DNA of 64,000 bases, taken from contig MU004238.1 in assembly GCA_010405405.1 (NCBI GenBank), positions 1,068,374 through 1,132,373 on the forward strand. The letters run 5' to 3'. Source of the DNA: Microthyrium microscopicum. Its lineage: Eukaryota; Ascomycota; Dothideomycetes; Microthyriales; Microthyriaceae. Below, in pieces: positions 1-11,755 of the stretch (the first letter of the stretch is position 1; every line of letters starts with the position of its first letter). Made by a program: the position numbers and the translations under genes. The notes under the pieces were generated by a model. The model worked only from the letters and a program-made list of their open reading frames with translations, did no database searches and was not told where the DNA came from.

Positions 1-1035
1 CATAATAAAGATAATATTTTAGACCTCTCTACTATATATAATAACGCTATAGTATAAAATTCTCTTCTATAATAACGTATCTATACCCTAGAAAGTAAAG
101 CTACCTAAGCTATAAGTAAAGCTTATTAGTTAATTAAGTAATAGCTTTACCTTAAGGAATAGGATATAATTTACTACTATAAGGTAACTAGAGCTATAAA
201 TACTATTAAGCGTCTATATAACTCTTATATTAAAAAGTATAACTAAATTATACTCTTAGAAGAAAAAGTCTAAGACTTTAAAGATTAACTAAGTAACTTA
301 GCTTATAAGACTAAAGAACTAGTATACTAAATAGACTCTAATAAGAAAGTAGACATAATGCTACTTTCTTAGGGCTATCTATACCTAAATCTTTATCTTA
401 ATACTAAGAGTGCTACGCTTATTTTAAAAGTATTAGTAAGCTCTAAAACTAACTTTACGTAAAAATAGTAAGATCCTAGTACTTATAATAGTAAGAAATA
501 AGACTTATACTCTTAATAGAAGCTTAAAGTAAAAGACTATCTTTATTATAAAGTACGTACTTTTCTTAATAAGCTATTTTAAGCTATCTAAGTTTATAGT
601 AAATATAAAGACTTTACTCTTAGTTTCGTTATTAATTATGCTTAATATAACGTACTTAACTTATATACTTCTATAGTAGAGTTTTAGGATAATCTTAATT
701 ACTATTTTAAAGGTATTAATAAGCGTAAAGCTACCCTTCTTTAGCTATAAAATCTATCTAATAAGATAAAGAAGACTAATAACTTAAGCTCTTATCTAGT
801 TAAGTTTATTAGTAAAACTAATAAGGCTTGCTTATCTAATACTAATAAACTAACTTATATACGTAATATAATTACTAAAGAACTAATAAGCTATCTCTAT
901 GCTAGTAAAGTAACTATAAGTACTAAGTTTATAATAAAACTATAATAAGTTAACTACTTCTTAGACTATAAGAAGTCTAATAATAAAGATAAGGATAAGG
1001 ATAAGAATAAAGATAAGAATACCTAAAAGATAATT

Positions 1036-1600
1036 CTATGTCGTAATAATGCCCTATTTCTACGCCTTAAGAAAGAAGAACGCTACTTATAATATAGTAA
1101 TAAAGGCTATAATCTATAATCTAAAACTATACCTTACTAAGGCAAAGATACTATGTCTAATAATAATATCTAAACTAAATTAGCTTTAATCTATACTTCT
1201 TAGTTATATTATACTCTAAGCGTAGAAAATAATAAAGACGTATCCCTAACCTATAGCTAACGCTAAGGAAATATATAGTTTCTTTATACTAACGTGTAGA
1301 TAAGCTAAACTCTAATAAGGCGTAAAATAAACGAAAGAAACGTTAGATAGAAGCTATCTAAGCTTACCTAAGTAAATCTAAATCTAAGGAAGAATCTTAT
1401 TATAGTATAGTAGTAGTCTATATATTTACTACCTATTTACTAATTAATTAATTACTAAAAACTAATACTATTCTAAAAGTAGAATAATAGTAGAGTACTA
1501 TAGAGAGTATCTTTTTCTTAGATAGCTCTTATACTAAAGTAAAAATTCTTATTAATATAGGTAGTAGCGTATTTAGCATTATTAACCCTTATTACCTTTA
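1036..1600 (+). pseudogene. Gag zinc knuckle and protease relic
   Basis: Near 1,036-1,095 a reading frame gives a Cys-Arg-Asn-Asn start followed by a Lys/Arg-rich tract, as in a CCHC knuckle that has lost later Cys/His codons. Near 1,535-1,600 the frame reads INIGSS flanked by hydrophobic residues, matching the DSG(A/S) active-site region of retroviral-type proteases with the Asp codon mutated to Asn. Both lie upstream of the RT relic in the same orientation. The knuckle is the weaker of the two assignments. Confidence 0.6.
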
Positions 1601-2389
1601 ACTTTATAGCCTTAAATCTATTAAAATATTAAGACTCTATTAAGCTAAGATAGCTAATAGTTACGCTATTACTATTATAACTTATATAGTATTTATTACC
1701 TTACGTATTAATATTTATTTTAAATAAGCCCTATACTTTATTATAGAAATTACTAATTATAATATTATCCTTAGAAACCCTTAGGTTAATAAGTATAAAG
1801 TTATACTTTAAGAAGGCTAGTAAACACTAAGCTTCTACTCTAAGTACTATCTTTAAAGCTATATAGCTTTATATTGCCCTATTATAGTTAATTATAGAGG
1901 CTAAGTAGTTATAAAAAAGAAGGATAAGAATACTCTTAATTTCTACGTTATTTCTTTCTATATATTTATAACTCTAATATAGTAAGAAAAAAACTAATTC
2001 TTTATATTATATAAAGAAGATTTTAATACGTTAGAAGAAGAAGAAAATCTAGATTCTATTTTTTAGTATAATATTGCTAGTATCGTAGTAATCTTAATAG
2101 AAGACTATACTAAATAGTAAGAGAAGCTTAAATAGGATTTACTAATATAAGAAGAATTACTTAGCCTAATCCCTAAAGAATTTTACTAATATATTTGCCT
2201 CTTTAACTTAGTATAAGCTAATAAATTACTACTTTATTGCCTTAGATTTAACTACTCTATTCTAATAGATTTATAAGCTAAAGTACTTATATAGAAGTTC
2301 TATAAGATATTGCGCTAATAAGCTTAAGTTATTAAAGAGTATATTAAAAATATACTTAAAAAAGACTTTATCTATAAAAGTACTTCTTA

Positions 2390-2790
2390 ATACGCCTTAC
2401 TAGTTTTCTACGTTAGTAAACTAGGTAAAGGTATCTACGTCTACGTAGATTACTATAAATTAAACGAAATTACCTTAAAGAATTAGAACGTTTTGCTACT
2501 TCTTACTAAGACCCTTATGAAGATCTATAAAGCTAGATTCTTCTCTAAATTTAATATTATTACTACCTTTAATAATATTTATATCTATAAAGATAATAAG
2601 TATAAAATTACCTTTCTTACCTATTATAGCTTATTTAAGTTCCTTATTATATTATTTAGCATAACTAGCTCCCTTAGAATATTCTAAGCTTTTATTAATA
2701 GCGTTATTTAAGAATACTTAGACAATTTTATTACTATATACCTAGATAACGTCCTTATCTAGAGTAAAACTAAAGAAGAGTATATTACTT
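2390..2790 (+). pseudogene. Reverse transcriptase relic (element 1)
   Basis: The frame reads a VDY-KLNEIT segment, then FSKFNIITTFNNI, FLTYYSLFKFL and YLDNVLI-stop-SKT, all in Ty3/gypsy RT order. The catalytic YLDD box near 2,735-2,755 reads YLDN, and the following aromatic residue is now TAG; both fit RIP. The only fair-sized open frame in the whole block (2,493-2,687) is a stop-free fragment of this domain and should not be annotated as an independent gene. Confidence 0.9.
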
Positions 2791-3129
2791 ATATTTATCT
2801 AATCCTTAATAAGCTTAAGAAGGCTAGCCTCTACCTTAATATTATTAAGTTAGAATTTATAACTAAGAGCATTAAATACCTTAGTATTATTATTATACCT
2901 AATAGAATCCTTATAGATAAAAAGAAAGTAGAAGTAGTACTAAAATAGTAATATTCCTTATTACTTAAAGACATCTAAATATTCTTAGGCTTTATAAACT
3001 TCTATTGCTAATTTATTAAAGGATACTTAAAAATTATAGTACTAATAATAGTACTTACTAAAAAGGACGTTTCTTAATAATACCTTTAGAACCTAAACGG
3101 CCCTAAAGAGGCCGCTTTTAAAGCTCTAA

Positions 3130-3560
3130 AGAAAGCTTTTACTATAGTATTAATTTTATAATATTTTAATCTTAATAAAGAGACCTAGCTTAAAACTAAT
3201 ACCTCTAACTAGGTTATTATAGTAGTCCTCTTATAGAAGAATAATAATAAAGAACTTTACCTAGTTACCTTCCTATCTAAAAAGATAATACTAGCAAAGT
3301 ATAACTATAATATTTATAATAAAGAACTACTTACAATTATTTATACATTTAAAGAATAGGAACTAGAGCTATTCTCTACTAATAATCCTATTAAAGTCTA
3401 TATAGACTATCTTAACTTAAGGTCGTTTATATCTATAAAAAAGCTCTCTTACTATTAAGCGCGCTAGGTAGAGTTCCTATTATAATTCTAATTTAAAATT
3501 AAATACTATAATAGACTATTAAACGCTAAAGCTAATGCCCTTACTTAATAGTCTTAAGAC
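3130..3560 (+). pseudogene. RNase H relic (element 1)
   Basis: Downstream of the RT, the frame carries an acidic TNTSN-type segment, a LSKKI-like segment, and near 3,385-3,435 a DYLNLRSF string. That corresponds to the DHKNL signature of Ty3-type RNase H, with His changed to Tyr. Relative order and spacing to the RT box fit a normal pol polyprotein. Catalytic function is lost through multiple stops. Confidence 0.8.
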
Positions 3561-4059
3561 CTACTATAATCTAATAACAACCTATAAGTTATATAATAAG
3601 TATATTTTATACTATTCTTCTACTATTTCGCTAATACTTATAGCATACGCTATATATTTAATATAATTACTTATAATACGCGCTAAGCTATTAAGGTAGC
3701 AACTATACTAGTTTAAGATAAATGCTCTTTAATAATTAAGTTAGTTATAATTATTACTAATAAAGTTAATATATTTACTATAGAAAAGAAGTTAACTAGT
3801 AATCTAATTATAGAGAGTTATCCTAAGGATACTCTAACCTTAGGAGAATTAACTAGTTATCCTAAGGTAGAGAATATACCTACTAACCTAGAAATATTAT
3901 AGAAGGATATTATTAAAGTAAGCAAAAAGGATAAGCTTATTTAAGCTATTTATAACTATAAAGCAGCGCAATATTACTACTTACCCTATAGTATACTAGA
4001 ACATAAATCTATTAAGCTTAGAGACTATTAAGTCCTTATAGATAAAACTATTTAATATT

Positions 4060-4720
4060 ACTAGTACCTACTAGTCCCTTATAGAAAACTTTACTATTAT
4101 ATAATATAATACATATATAATTATAAGATTATAGAATATAGAGGTATTGCTATAACTTATTAACGTCTATTCTAGTTCTACTATTAGCCTTGTATAGTAG
4201 AAGACGTTAAGTAATATATAAAGTAATGCTACTATGCTTTCTCTAAGCTAGTAATATAAAAGAAATAAGGCCTACTATAGTTATTCCCTTTACTAAACTA
4301 TGCGTAGGCTAATATATTAATTAACTTTACTATTACGTTACTACTATATATCTACTTAGGAGTTATTTATTACTACGCTATAATAGTAGTTAATAAACTT
4401 ACTTATACTTACTACTTTATACCCTTAGCTAACCTTAGCGTCTAGATAATAGTATTAGTATTCCTTAACTAAATCTAGAAGCATATTAGCTAGCTAGACT
4501 TTATCTTATCTAATTATAGATCCTAATTTACTTTAGCCTTCTAGCGCTACTTATATAAGTAAGTAGAAGTAATAATCCACTTTACTACTACTTAGTACCT
4601 ATAATCTAATAGCATTACTAAGATTATAGTATAAGCCCTAAAGGCTTACTTATAATGCTTTATTAATTACTAATAGAATAATTAGGTTAGACTTCTACCA
4701 TTTGCTAAGTTTAAAGCTAA
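4060..4720 (+). pseudogene. Integrase relic (element 1)
   Basis: The segment starts with a Tyr-rich stretch where the H2C2 zinc-binding His residues would sit; RIP converts CAY His codons to TAY Tyr. It is followed by a PCIVEDVKxY string and, near 4,222-4,345, a QGLLxxxPLxNYAxANILINF string, which corresponds to the well-conserved GLL-PLP-W-DISIDF start of the Ty3 integrase core. The first catalytic Asp therefore reads as Asn. Confidence 0.8.
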
Positions 4721-5315
4721 CTACGCTATTTACGCTACTACTAAAATAAGCCTATTTAAAGCGCTTAATAGCTTACTACTATAATCTAGCTTAGAACTAG
4801 TCATACTAGGTAAGATATATATAGGCTTTAAGCTAGTACAAAATAAATAACGCTCTATAGACGCATTCCTTAAAGATAGATAAGACTTACGTAACTACCT
4901 TCGTAAGTAAATTTCATAGTCTTAGGCGCTAATAAATAAGTAAGTTAACTAACACCGTTATCTAGTACTTAACCTTAAATTAGGTAACTAGGTACGTCTA
5001 GATATATATTACTATAAAACTCTTTACTCCTCTAAATTACTTAATAATAAATCTACTAATCTATTTAAGATCTTAAAGAAGATTAATATACTTACTTATA
5101 AGCTTAATCTCCCTAAAAAGATAAAAATATACTTTATCTTTTATGCCTAGCTTTTATACCTTGTCCCTAAAGGCGTTGCTATACTATAAGAACTTAATAA
5201 CTCCTTAGCTATTACTAACTTAAAAGAAAATAATAATAAGTAGGAATAGTTAGTTAATTGCGTTATTAATAGCTATTAGTATAATTAGTAAAGAAAAAGT
5301 AAAAAGAAGATACTC

Positions 5316-5420
5316 TAATATAAAGTTAAATTTACTAGATAAGATAATTAGAATTATAACCTAGATTAGTAACTATAAATAGATCTTAAATTATACCCTA
5401 AGCTTATTATAGAGTTTTAT
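5316..5420 (+). pseudogene. Chromodomain relic (element 1)
   Basis: The frame reads YKVKFTR, stop, DN, stop, NYNLD, followed by DLKLYPKLI. Allowing RIP-type Trp-to-stop changes, this matches the (Y)KVKW-GW-DWN-P core of a chromodomain fused to the integrase C-terminus. In chromoviruses this module directs integration to heterochromatin. That role is family knowledge and cannot be tested from this dead copy. Confidence 0.72.
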
Positions 5421-8284
5421 AACTATAATCTTATAAAACTAGGCCTTTATAAGTCGTTTATTAATTCTTAGAAGAAGAAGGATAAAGAATATAACTCTAA
5501 TAATATTCCTCCTAATTAGTAAGGTTATTATTATTACTATAGTAGTGTCTTAATACTTCTATAAACTAGAGTATTCTAAGAATATCTTATAGTTCGTTAA
5601 TACTACTTAATAGTTACCTTAGTAGGCTAGAGGGTAGTAAGGAATAAATACTTATAGTATTATATATAGAAGGATGTTAAACTCTTTACTTTTATTATTA
5701 TAGTTATAATACGTTTTATACCTATTATAGCATTATTTTGTATAGTTAGATTAGCTTAGGAGCGCTAATATTAGAGGAAAGAGTATTATTATAGATCCTC
5801 TTCGTTAAGATCTCTTTATAAAATTTCTAGTATCCTTATTACGTAATGCTAAGGGCTTAGCGCCTAAGGTTTAGCTAGCATAGAGCTTATCTTCTACTAG
5901 CTCTAATCCCTCTTCTAGATTCTCTATCTTAGTTTTCTTAAATTATATCTATATCTAGATCGTACCCTTGCATCCGTAGCTCCCTAACATCTTTAAACTT
6001 AAGTCTTTAAGTCTAAAAACTTAACTTTAAAACGTACTACTTATTTTAACTATAATATTTTATTTAACTCTTAAAACCTACTATTTAAGTACTTATGCTT
6101 ATTAAAAGTTTATAAGTCTATAGCTAATAAAGAAGTTAAGAATAAAATCTTAAAACCTTTATTAGTCTTAATTAACTATATTTAAATAAATTAGAAGGTT
6201 ATATAAATATTACTAGCACGTATACTATAACTAATCTAAGATAAAAACTTTCTTTAATACTATTATTTAACTATCTTAATTACTTTTAGTAAAAATTAGA
6301 CTTTAATACTAATATATATTAATTTAAACGCTATAGTAAGCTATATTAGCTCTTATACGCTACGTAAAATTTTACTAAATATAATTCTTATATCTTAAAA
6401 ATACGTACTTAGAATAAGAGTATATAATATATTAGTATAAGCTATAAACTATATAAAGTTATTACTATATATTTATAGTTATAGTAACCTTAGCTTCTTA
6501 GCTATTCTAGAAATCTAGGTAGAGTTCTAGGTTATTAAGAACTTAAATAGTTTATTACTAGTTTCTATAAATATCTTAGAGCTACTTAGAGTTATACTAG
6601 ATCTAGAGAATAAAAAGCTAATTTATTATTATAAGGAGTATAGTATAAAGAAACCTTATTTCTTTATTACGTCTTTATAAGTTTTTATAAGATAATATAC
6701 TTAAATATACTAAATAGTTTATACTACTTAAAATAAAACTATTCTTCCTTATTCTATCTAGTTTATTTAAATAATAGTAGTTAGAAAAAACTTTTTTAAT
6801 AAAGAAATTCTATTCTTTATTCTAGATCTAGATAGCCTAGCGCTTAGTCCTTTTAATAACGTAATTCCTATAATAGTAAATTTAAAAACTAAATTTATTA
6901 CTATCTATAATAATATAAATAAACCTTTCTCTCTTTATAAGTAAATTAAACTAGGATTACTTATTTTATACTCTAAATATAATACTTATTATATTAGCAC
7001 TAAGTATTTAAACTTTATAACTTCCTTACTAGCTAGAACTTCTCTCTATTAAGAAGTTTATAAAAATTCTTACTAATAGAAACTTAAGATTCTATCTATA
7101 ATTCCTTACTAAGCTAAATTCTTTTAGCCTTACTATTCTTAGATAAAATTAGGTAACGAGATAAAGGTAAAAATTCTATCTTCTATTTATTTATTACTAT
7201 ATAAAAATTATAGTATTAATTATTTAAATACTATAATAATACTATATATAATATAGCTTAAATAAATTATAGTAATATTAAAAATACTATACATAATTAA
7301 AATCTTATTAAACGCTATTATTTAACTTCCTTATAAATTTCTTACTACTAATATCTAAGCCTATAAAGAGAATTATTACTATTAAAATTTAGATATTTCT
7401 TTAATAGCTAAATTACGTCCTTAGGTATTAACCTCTTATACTTAGGTATTACGCTCTAAACTAAAGAGTTAAATCTCTACTAATACTAAGCTATTACTTA
7501 AGTAGAAATTACTTCTTATTAAGGATCTTAACTCTATTATAAAAAGTAGGCTTAACTAACTAACTAAAGTTAACCTACTAACTATTTCTAAATTAGCTAC
7601 TATAAGTACTAAAAACTTACTAGAGTCTATTCTAAAGCCTTTTATCTTACTAGACTAAACCTAAAATAATACTATACCTAGGTAATGTCTTATTACTATA
7701 TTTCTAATAAATTAATAAAGCATAATTCCTTAGGAGCTCCTTAATATAAAGCTAGTTAGCTTATATTAAAAACTCTTTATAAATAACTAGCCTCTTTCTA
7801 GCTTTCTTTCTATAAACGTACTAGGAGACTTAAGTTTCTATAGTAAGCTATTAATACTAGTAAAGTATATAAGCTTAAAAATTAATTTAGAATAAAGTAA
7901 AGAGTTTTAAGAGACTATATTATATAGTATAATAGTTTATAATTTATATAAATAAAGACAAATATTTAATTCTATACTTTAGAAATATATAAAAGTTTTT
8001 AATAGCATACTAGGACTTATTAAAATATAAGAAGAAGATTTTATAAAAATTATTCTAATAATAGACTAGTAAATAGTATAAAGAAATAAAGTTAGTATAA
8101 AACTATACCTAGTTAGAATAATAAGTTAGAAAGTAATTAATACTTTATTTAATAAATTATAAGTCTAAGAAAAAATAGAATTTTAAAAGTACTTTACGCT
8201 TTTTACTACCCTAGTTTTTATAGTCTAGAAAAATATTACTAAACTAGATAGAACTATAAAATAAGAAGGCTATATTATACTTAA

Positions 8285-8730
8285 TATAAAAATAATAAAT
8301 AAGATTACTATTAAGAATACTTACCTAATCTTAAAGATATTAGATATTATAAATATAATTACTAACGCTAAGTTTATATTAATATAGAATGCTAAATTCT
8401 TTTTCTATTAATTTCCTATTTATCTAAGCTATTACTATATATTTATAGTTATTATATATAAAGGACTAGAAGTTATAAATATTATCTTAATAGAATTTTA
8501 AAACTCTCCTTCTTATATATAATAATTTATAGATAGTATTATTTATAAGTATAAAAAATAGTTAAGAGTCTATATTAATAACTTTATTTTTATATTAAAA
8601 AATTTCTAGTTAGTAATAGAGTATATTAAAACCTTTCTTAGACTTTATAAGGAATTTAATATTATCCTAGCTAATAAGAAATACTTTCTAGAATTTTCTA
8701 TAGTTATAATCTTAGGAAAGAAACTTACTA
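8285..8730 (+). pseudogene. Reverse transcriptase relic (element 2)
   Basis: Read without stops, the frame gives TIKNTYLILKILDII, NAKFISI, FFFYxFPIY, YKGLEVINIILIEF, NSPSYI and then RVYINNFIFIS. This is the Ty3-type RT path (PLPRI-D, then G-KNSP-Y-QR-ID, then YIDD) with Asp-to-Asn changes in both catalytic Asp codons near 8,568-8,595. It resembles a fungus-specific Ty3-like group in which the box is YIDDF or YIDDI; that placement is from memory of the family. Confidence 0.8.
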
Positions 8731-9009
8731 GTAAAGGTATTTCTTATATATTAGAGAGAATTATAATAATTACTAAACTACTATTCTTTACTACCTTAGT
8801 AGCCCTTAAATACTAGAATATATTAACTAGATAGCTATAAAAGTATATATTAAGATATACTATTATTATTAATCTATTAAAATAAAAGGAAACTTATTTA
8901 TTTTATAATAGTCTAAAAATAAAGACTAGTAGATTAAACTTTACTAAGAAAATAACTATTATATCTAATAAAGATATACTTATAGCTTTTAAGAAAGTTA
9001 AATTAATTA

Positions 9010-9480
9010 TTAAAGAAAAGGCCTTTAAAATATTAGCGTTCTTAAATACTAAGAGAAGACTATATATCTAGGTTAATATAAGCTATAAAAGTATTAAAGT
9101 TTATATATACTACGTTTAAAATAATCTAAATAAAAATAATAAGATTAAGAAATCTAAGATTTAAATTCTTTACTTTCTATTAAGGATACTTACGAAAGCT
9201 AAAGCAAATTACTAGGTAATAGAGCTAGAAATTTTAGTATTAATTTAGGCTATCTTTAAACTTAAAGAATATATTTATTTAACTTTATAAACTATTATTT
9301 ATATAGACTACGTAGCTAATATATAAATATTAAAATAGACTATACTTAAAAGTATATTTATAAATAGATAGAACTTATACTTATAGTAAGCTTTATCTTA
9401 TCTATAGTTATATAACTTAGACGTTTATTATATTAAAAGAAAGCTTAATATAATTCTTAATACTCTCTCTTACTTACTAC
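9010..9480 (+). pseudogene. RNase H relic (element 2)
   Basis: The frame has a FLNTKRRLYI segment (likely from an FLDTD/DASK-type start), then LTKAKANY-stop-VIELEILVLI (PTELE in intact members), YIDYVANI (TDH in intact members), and near 9,400-9,470 YNLDVYYIKRKLNIIL, matching the LDV-Y-PGKLNIIPDALSR end of Ty3-type RNase H. The end of that string, normally DALSRL, is still readable as NTLSYL. Confidence 0.8.
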
Positions 9481-9759
9481 TTACTAATAGAGATATAGAA
9501 AATAAGAAGAATCTTAAAAAGATCTAGAAGTACGTATATAATATAATTACTATAGTTATAAAGTATAACTTTAAATAAACGCTAGTTATAGGCTATTACT
9601 AAGATAGCTATTAAAGAAACTTATATAACTTAGTATTTATAAAAGATTTATATAGTATATAATTCTTTAGAGATATAGATAGGCTACTCTAGTACGTTAA
9701 TATATATAATAAACGTAAAAAGCTTATAATTCCTAAGTCTACCTAGGTCTATATTTTTA

Positions 9760-10100
9760 AAGTCTTATATAATTAAGAATATTATAATAGATTTTATTAT
9801 ACTTACTATTATATAACTTAAAGTTATTATATTTATAGCTTAGTATAGTACTTATATTAATATCTTACGTACTACTTAATCTACTAGAAAGTAAGAATAG
9901 TAAGATATAAGCTATATAGAGATATAAAACTAATTTAATATCTTCTAATTCTATTTTATATATAGTATATTAACTTTATTATAGCTATACTAAAGTATTA
10001 AGAATATAACGCTATACTTATAAATATATATAAATATTTAAAAGCAACTTATATAGTTCTTAGAAAGATTATATAGAGTAGTAATTAATAAATAAAAGCT
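9760..10100 (+). pseudogene. Integrase relic (element 2)
   Basis: A Tyr-rich zinc-finger region (RIP-changed His) is followed near 9,945-10,020 by SIHIVYINFIIAILKYQEY and NAILINIYKY. This parallels the FHTV-IDFI-ALP and NAILTVTDKYSK stretch of fungal Ty3-like integrases, with the first catalytic Asp now Asn. Relative position after RNase H supports the call. Confidence 0.75.
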
Positions 10101-11340
10101 TTACTAAACTAGTAGCTACTTTAAAGAATTCCTTAAGCTATTATTTATAATAGAGATAAAAAGTTTATAAGTTAGTTCTAGACTATAATATATATAGTAC
10201 TTAGTATAGCCCTTATAGTTATAATAATATATTACTTATAATTAGATAGATAGTTAAAGAGAACTAATTAAGTTATTAAGATTACTATATAATACTAGCT
10301 TATATAAAGATATAAAGATTAGGTCTTATATCTTTTATCTCTATGCTACTAATTAAACTTTTTAATATTATAAGCTACTAAATAGACCCTATATAAACTT
10401 TTCTTTAAGTTTAATCTAGATATAGGTTTAAAATTAGCTAGTTAAAGTCTAATACTAAATAAAGTTCTAGATCTTATTTAGTAAAGACTTACTTATTAAC
10501 GTAAAGCTATAAATTTAATTACTTATATAAACCTTTAGATAAAAACTACTAATAACTAGAGATTACTAAAGCTTTAACTCTATATAAGAATATAAGTATA
10601 CTTTATTTAAGAAAAAGGTTATAAGATAAAAGAATATAATCTTAATAAGAATAATACTAAATAAAAACTACTACATAAAGGCCTATATAAAATTATTAGT
10701 ATATATAGTTATAGTAACGTAATAAAATTAGAGTTACTATCTTAGTTAATAATTTACCTTATTATCTTTATTAAATAAATTAAACCTACTCTTAAAGAAA
10801 TTAATCCTTATAATTATAAGATCTCTTCTTAACTTAAGCTAGCTTAGTATAAGTAAGATAATTACTATTTTAAGATTACTAAATTACTTAATAGAAAAGC
10901 TAAACTTATAAAACGTAATAAATACTAAAAGAAGATTTAGAGTTATTTAACGCTACTTAAAGATATACTATACTTAAACTCTAAGTAGATTCTATAAGAT
11001 AAGCTATAAGCTTAGCTTATTAAGGAATATAAGGTAGATAATAGTATTATATAAGATAATAAGAGTATACTATAGGATATTATAGATTCTATAATTTAAA
11101 ATAGATAAGTTAAGTATCTTAGAATAAGATAAACTTTTAATATAATTCTATTACGTATTCTCTAGCTTTATAACTAATAAGGACGTCTTAATAGACTTTA
11201 TTCTTTCTTTTATAAGGAGTACTAATATATAACGTTAGATTATAGCTCTTACCTATTCTTAAAGAGGTAGGGCTAGGGTTAGATAGATATTCTATCCCCT
11301 TTAGGGATTAGAAGCTAGATAGCTTCCTTATTCCATTATC

Positions 11341-11755
11341 TTACTTACTACGACTTCGTCTCATTACATGCTCCCTCTTCAGGCACGATAGGATGTTGGC
11401 AAGAACGAAAGTGTAAAGTATAGGAGCTAAATGAATAAGGGGCTATTACTATATAGGGAGTCAGGGACAAACTGCCCGCACCCACGTCCCAACTCGGATC
11501 GTCGATACAGCCACGTTGACTCAGCAAAATCTTACTTAGCTTAACCTCGGCTTATTAAGCTCGCAATTGCACCGCCTCAACTCACGCTTGCAGGTGCTCA
11601 TGATTACCTTAAACTTAATTATAGTCGCTTATGCTCAAATCTAGCTACCTCAGGCTACTTATGCTGTCGCTTAGTCCCTTTCGACTGGAAAGAATCGATT
11701 CAACACACTCTCTTTTTGGCCAATCTACTCAATTGAACATTACGACAAGTCACTA
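11341..11755. other. Transition from RIP block to normal sequence; SDR promoter
   Basis: Composition changes sharply to mixed sequence near 11,340. Pockets around 11,460-11,680 still show TTA/TAG-rich patches that could be lightly mutated repeat edge. The last 60 bases before the SDR start are pyrimidine- and CAA-rich, like an ordinary fungal 5' leader. No gene seen. Confidence 0.5.

Larger units (their letters stand above)
1..5940 (+). mobile_element. Degenerate Ty3/gypsy chromovirus-type retrotransposon
   Basis: Conceptual translation on the + strand, ignoring stops, gives relics in Ty3/gypsy order: a gag zinc-knuckle-like stretch (about 1,036-1,095), an aspartic protease block (about 1,535-1,600), reverse transcriptase (about 2,390-2,790), RNase H (about 3,130-3,560), integrase (about 4,060-4,720) and a C-terminal chromodomain (about 5,316-5,420). 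A chromodomain at the end of pol is the hallmark of chromoviruses. I could not identify either LTR; the 5' end may lie before base 1, and the 3' limit near 5,940 is set only by the start of the next element. The copy is dead, with dozens of in-frame stops. Confidence 0.88.
1..11340. repeat. RIP-mutated AT-rich block
   Basis: This block is dominated by TpA dinucleotides, with CpA/TpG almost gone while CpT, CpC and CpG persist. That is the expected product of repeat-induced point mutation acting on CpA on both strands. No open reading frame longer than 64 codons survives. Relics of two retrotransposon polyproteins can still be read if RIP-type changes are allowed for: His to Tyr, Gln or Trp to stop, Asp to Asn. 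Composition returns to normal within a few tens of bases near 11,340. The left edge lies outside the window. Such blocks are usually heterochromatic in fungi, which is inference here. Confidence 0.93.
5941..11340 (+). mobile_element. Second degenerate Ty3-type retrotransposon, different lineage
   Basis: A second pol relic lies on the + strand: RT near 8,285-8,730, RNase H near 9,010-9,480 and integrase near 9,760-10,100, i.e. RT-RH-IN (Ty3) order. Its RT box reads YINNFIFIS, which I take to be an original YIDDFIFIS, clearly different from the YLDDVLI box of the first element. About 2.3 kb upstream would hold gag and protease, but I cannot identify domains there. LTRs were not recognised. The right boundary is set by the composition change near 11,340 and the left one is arbitrary. 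Confidence 0.8.

Noticed and set aside
2493-2687. 64-codon open frame in the AT-rich block
   Set aside because: It is a stop-free fragment of the dead reverse transcriptase, not a gene.
11275-11345. TTAGGG-like words (AGGGCTAGGGTTAG, TTTAGGGATT)
   Set aside because: Only isolated words, no tandem array; not a telomere.
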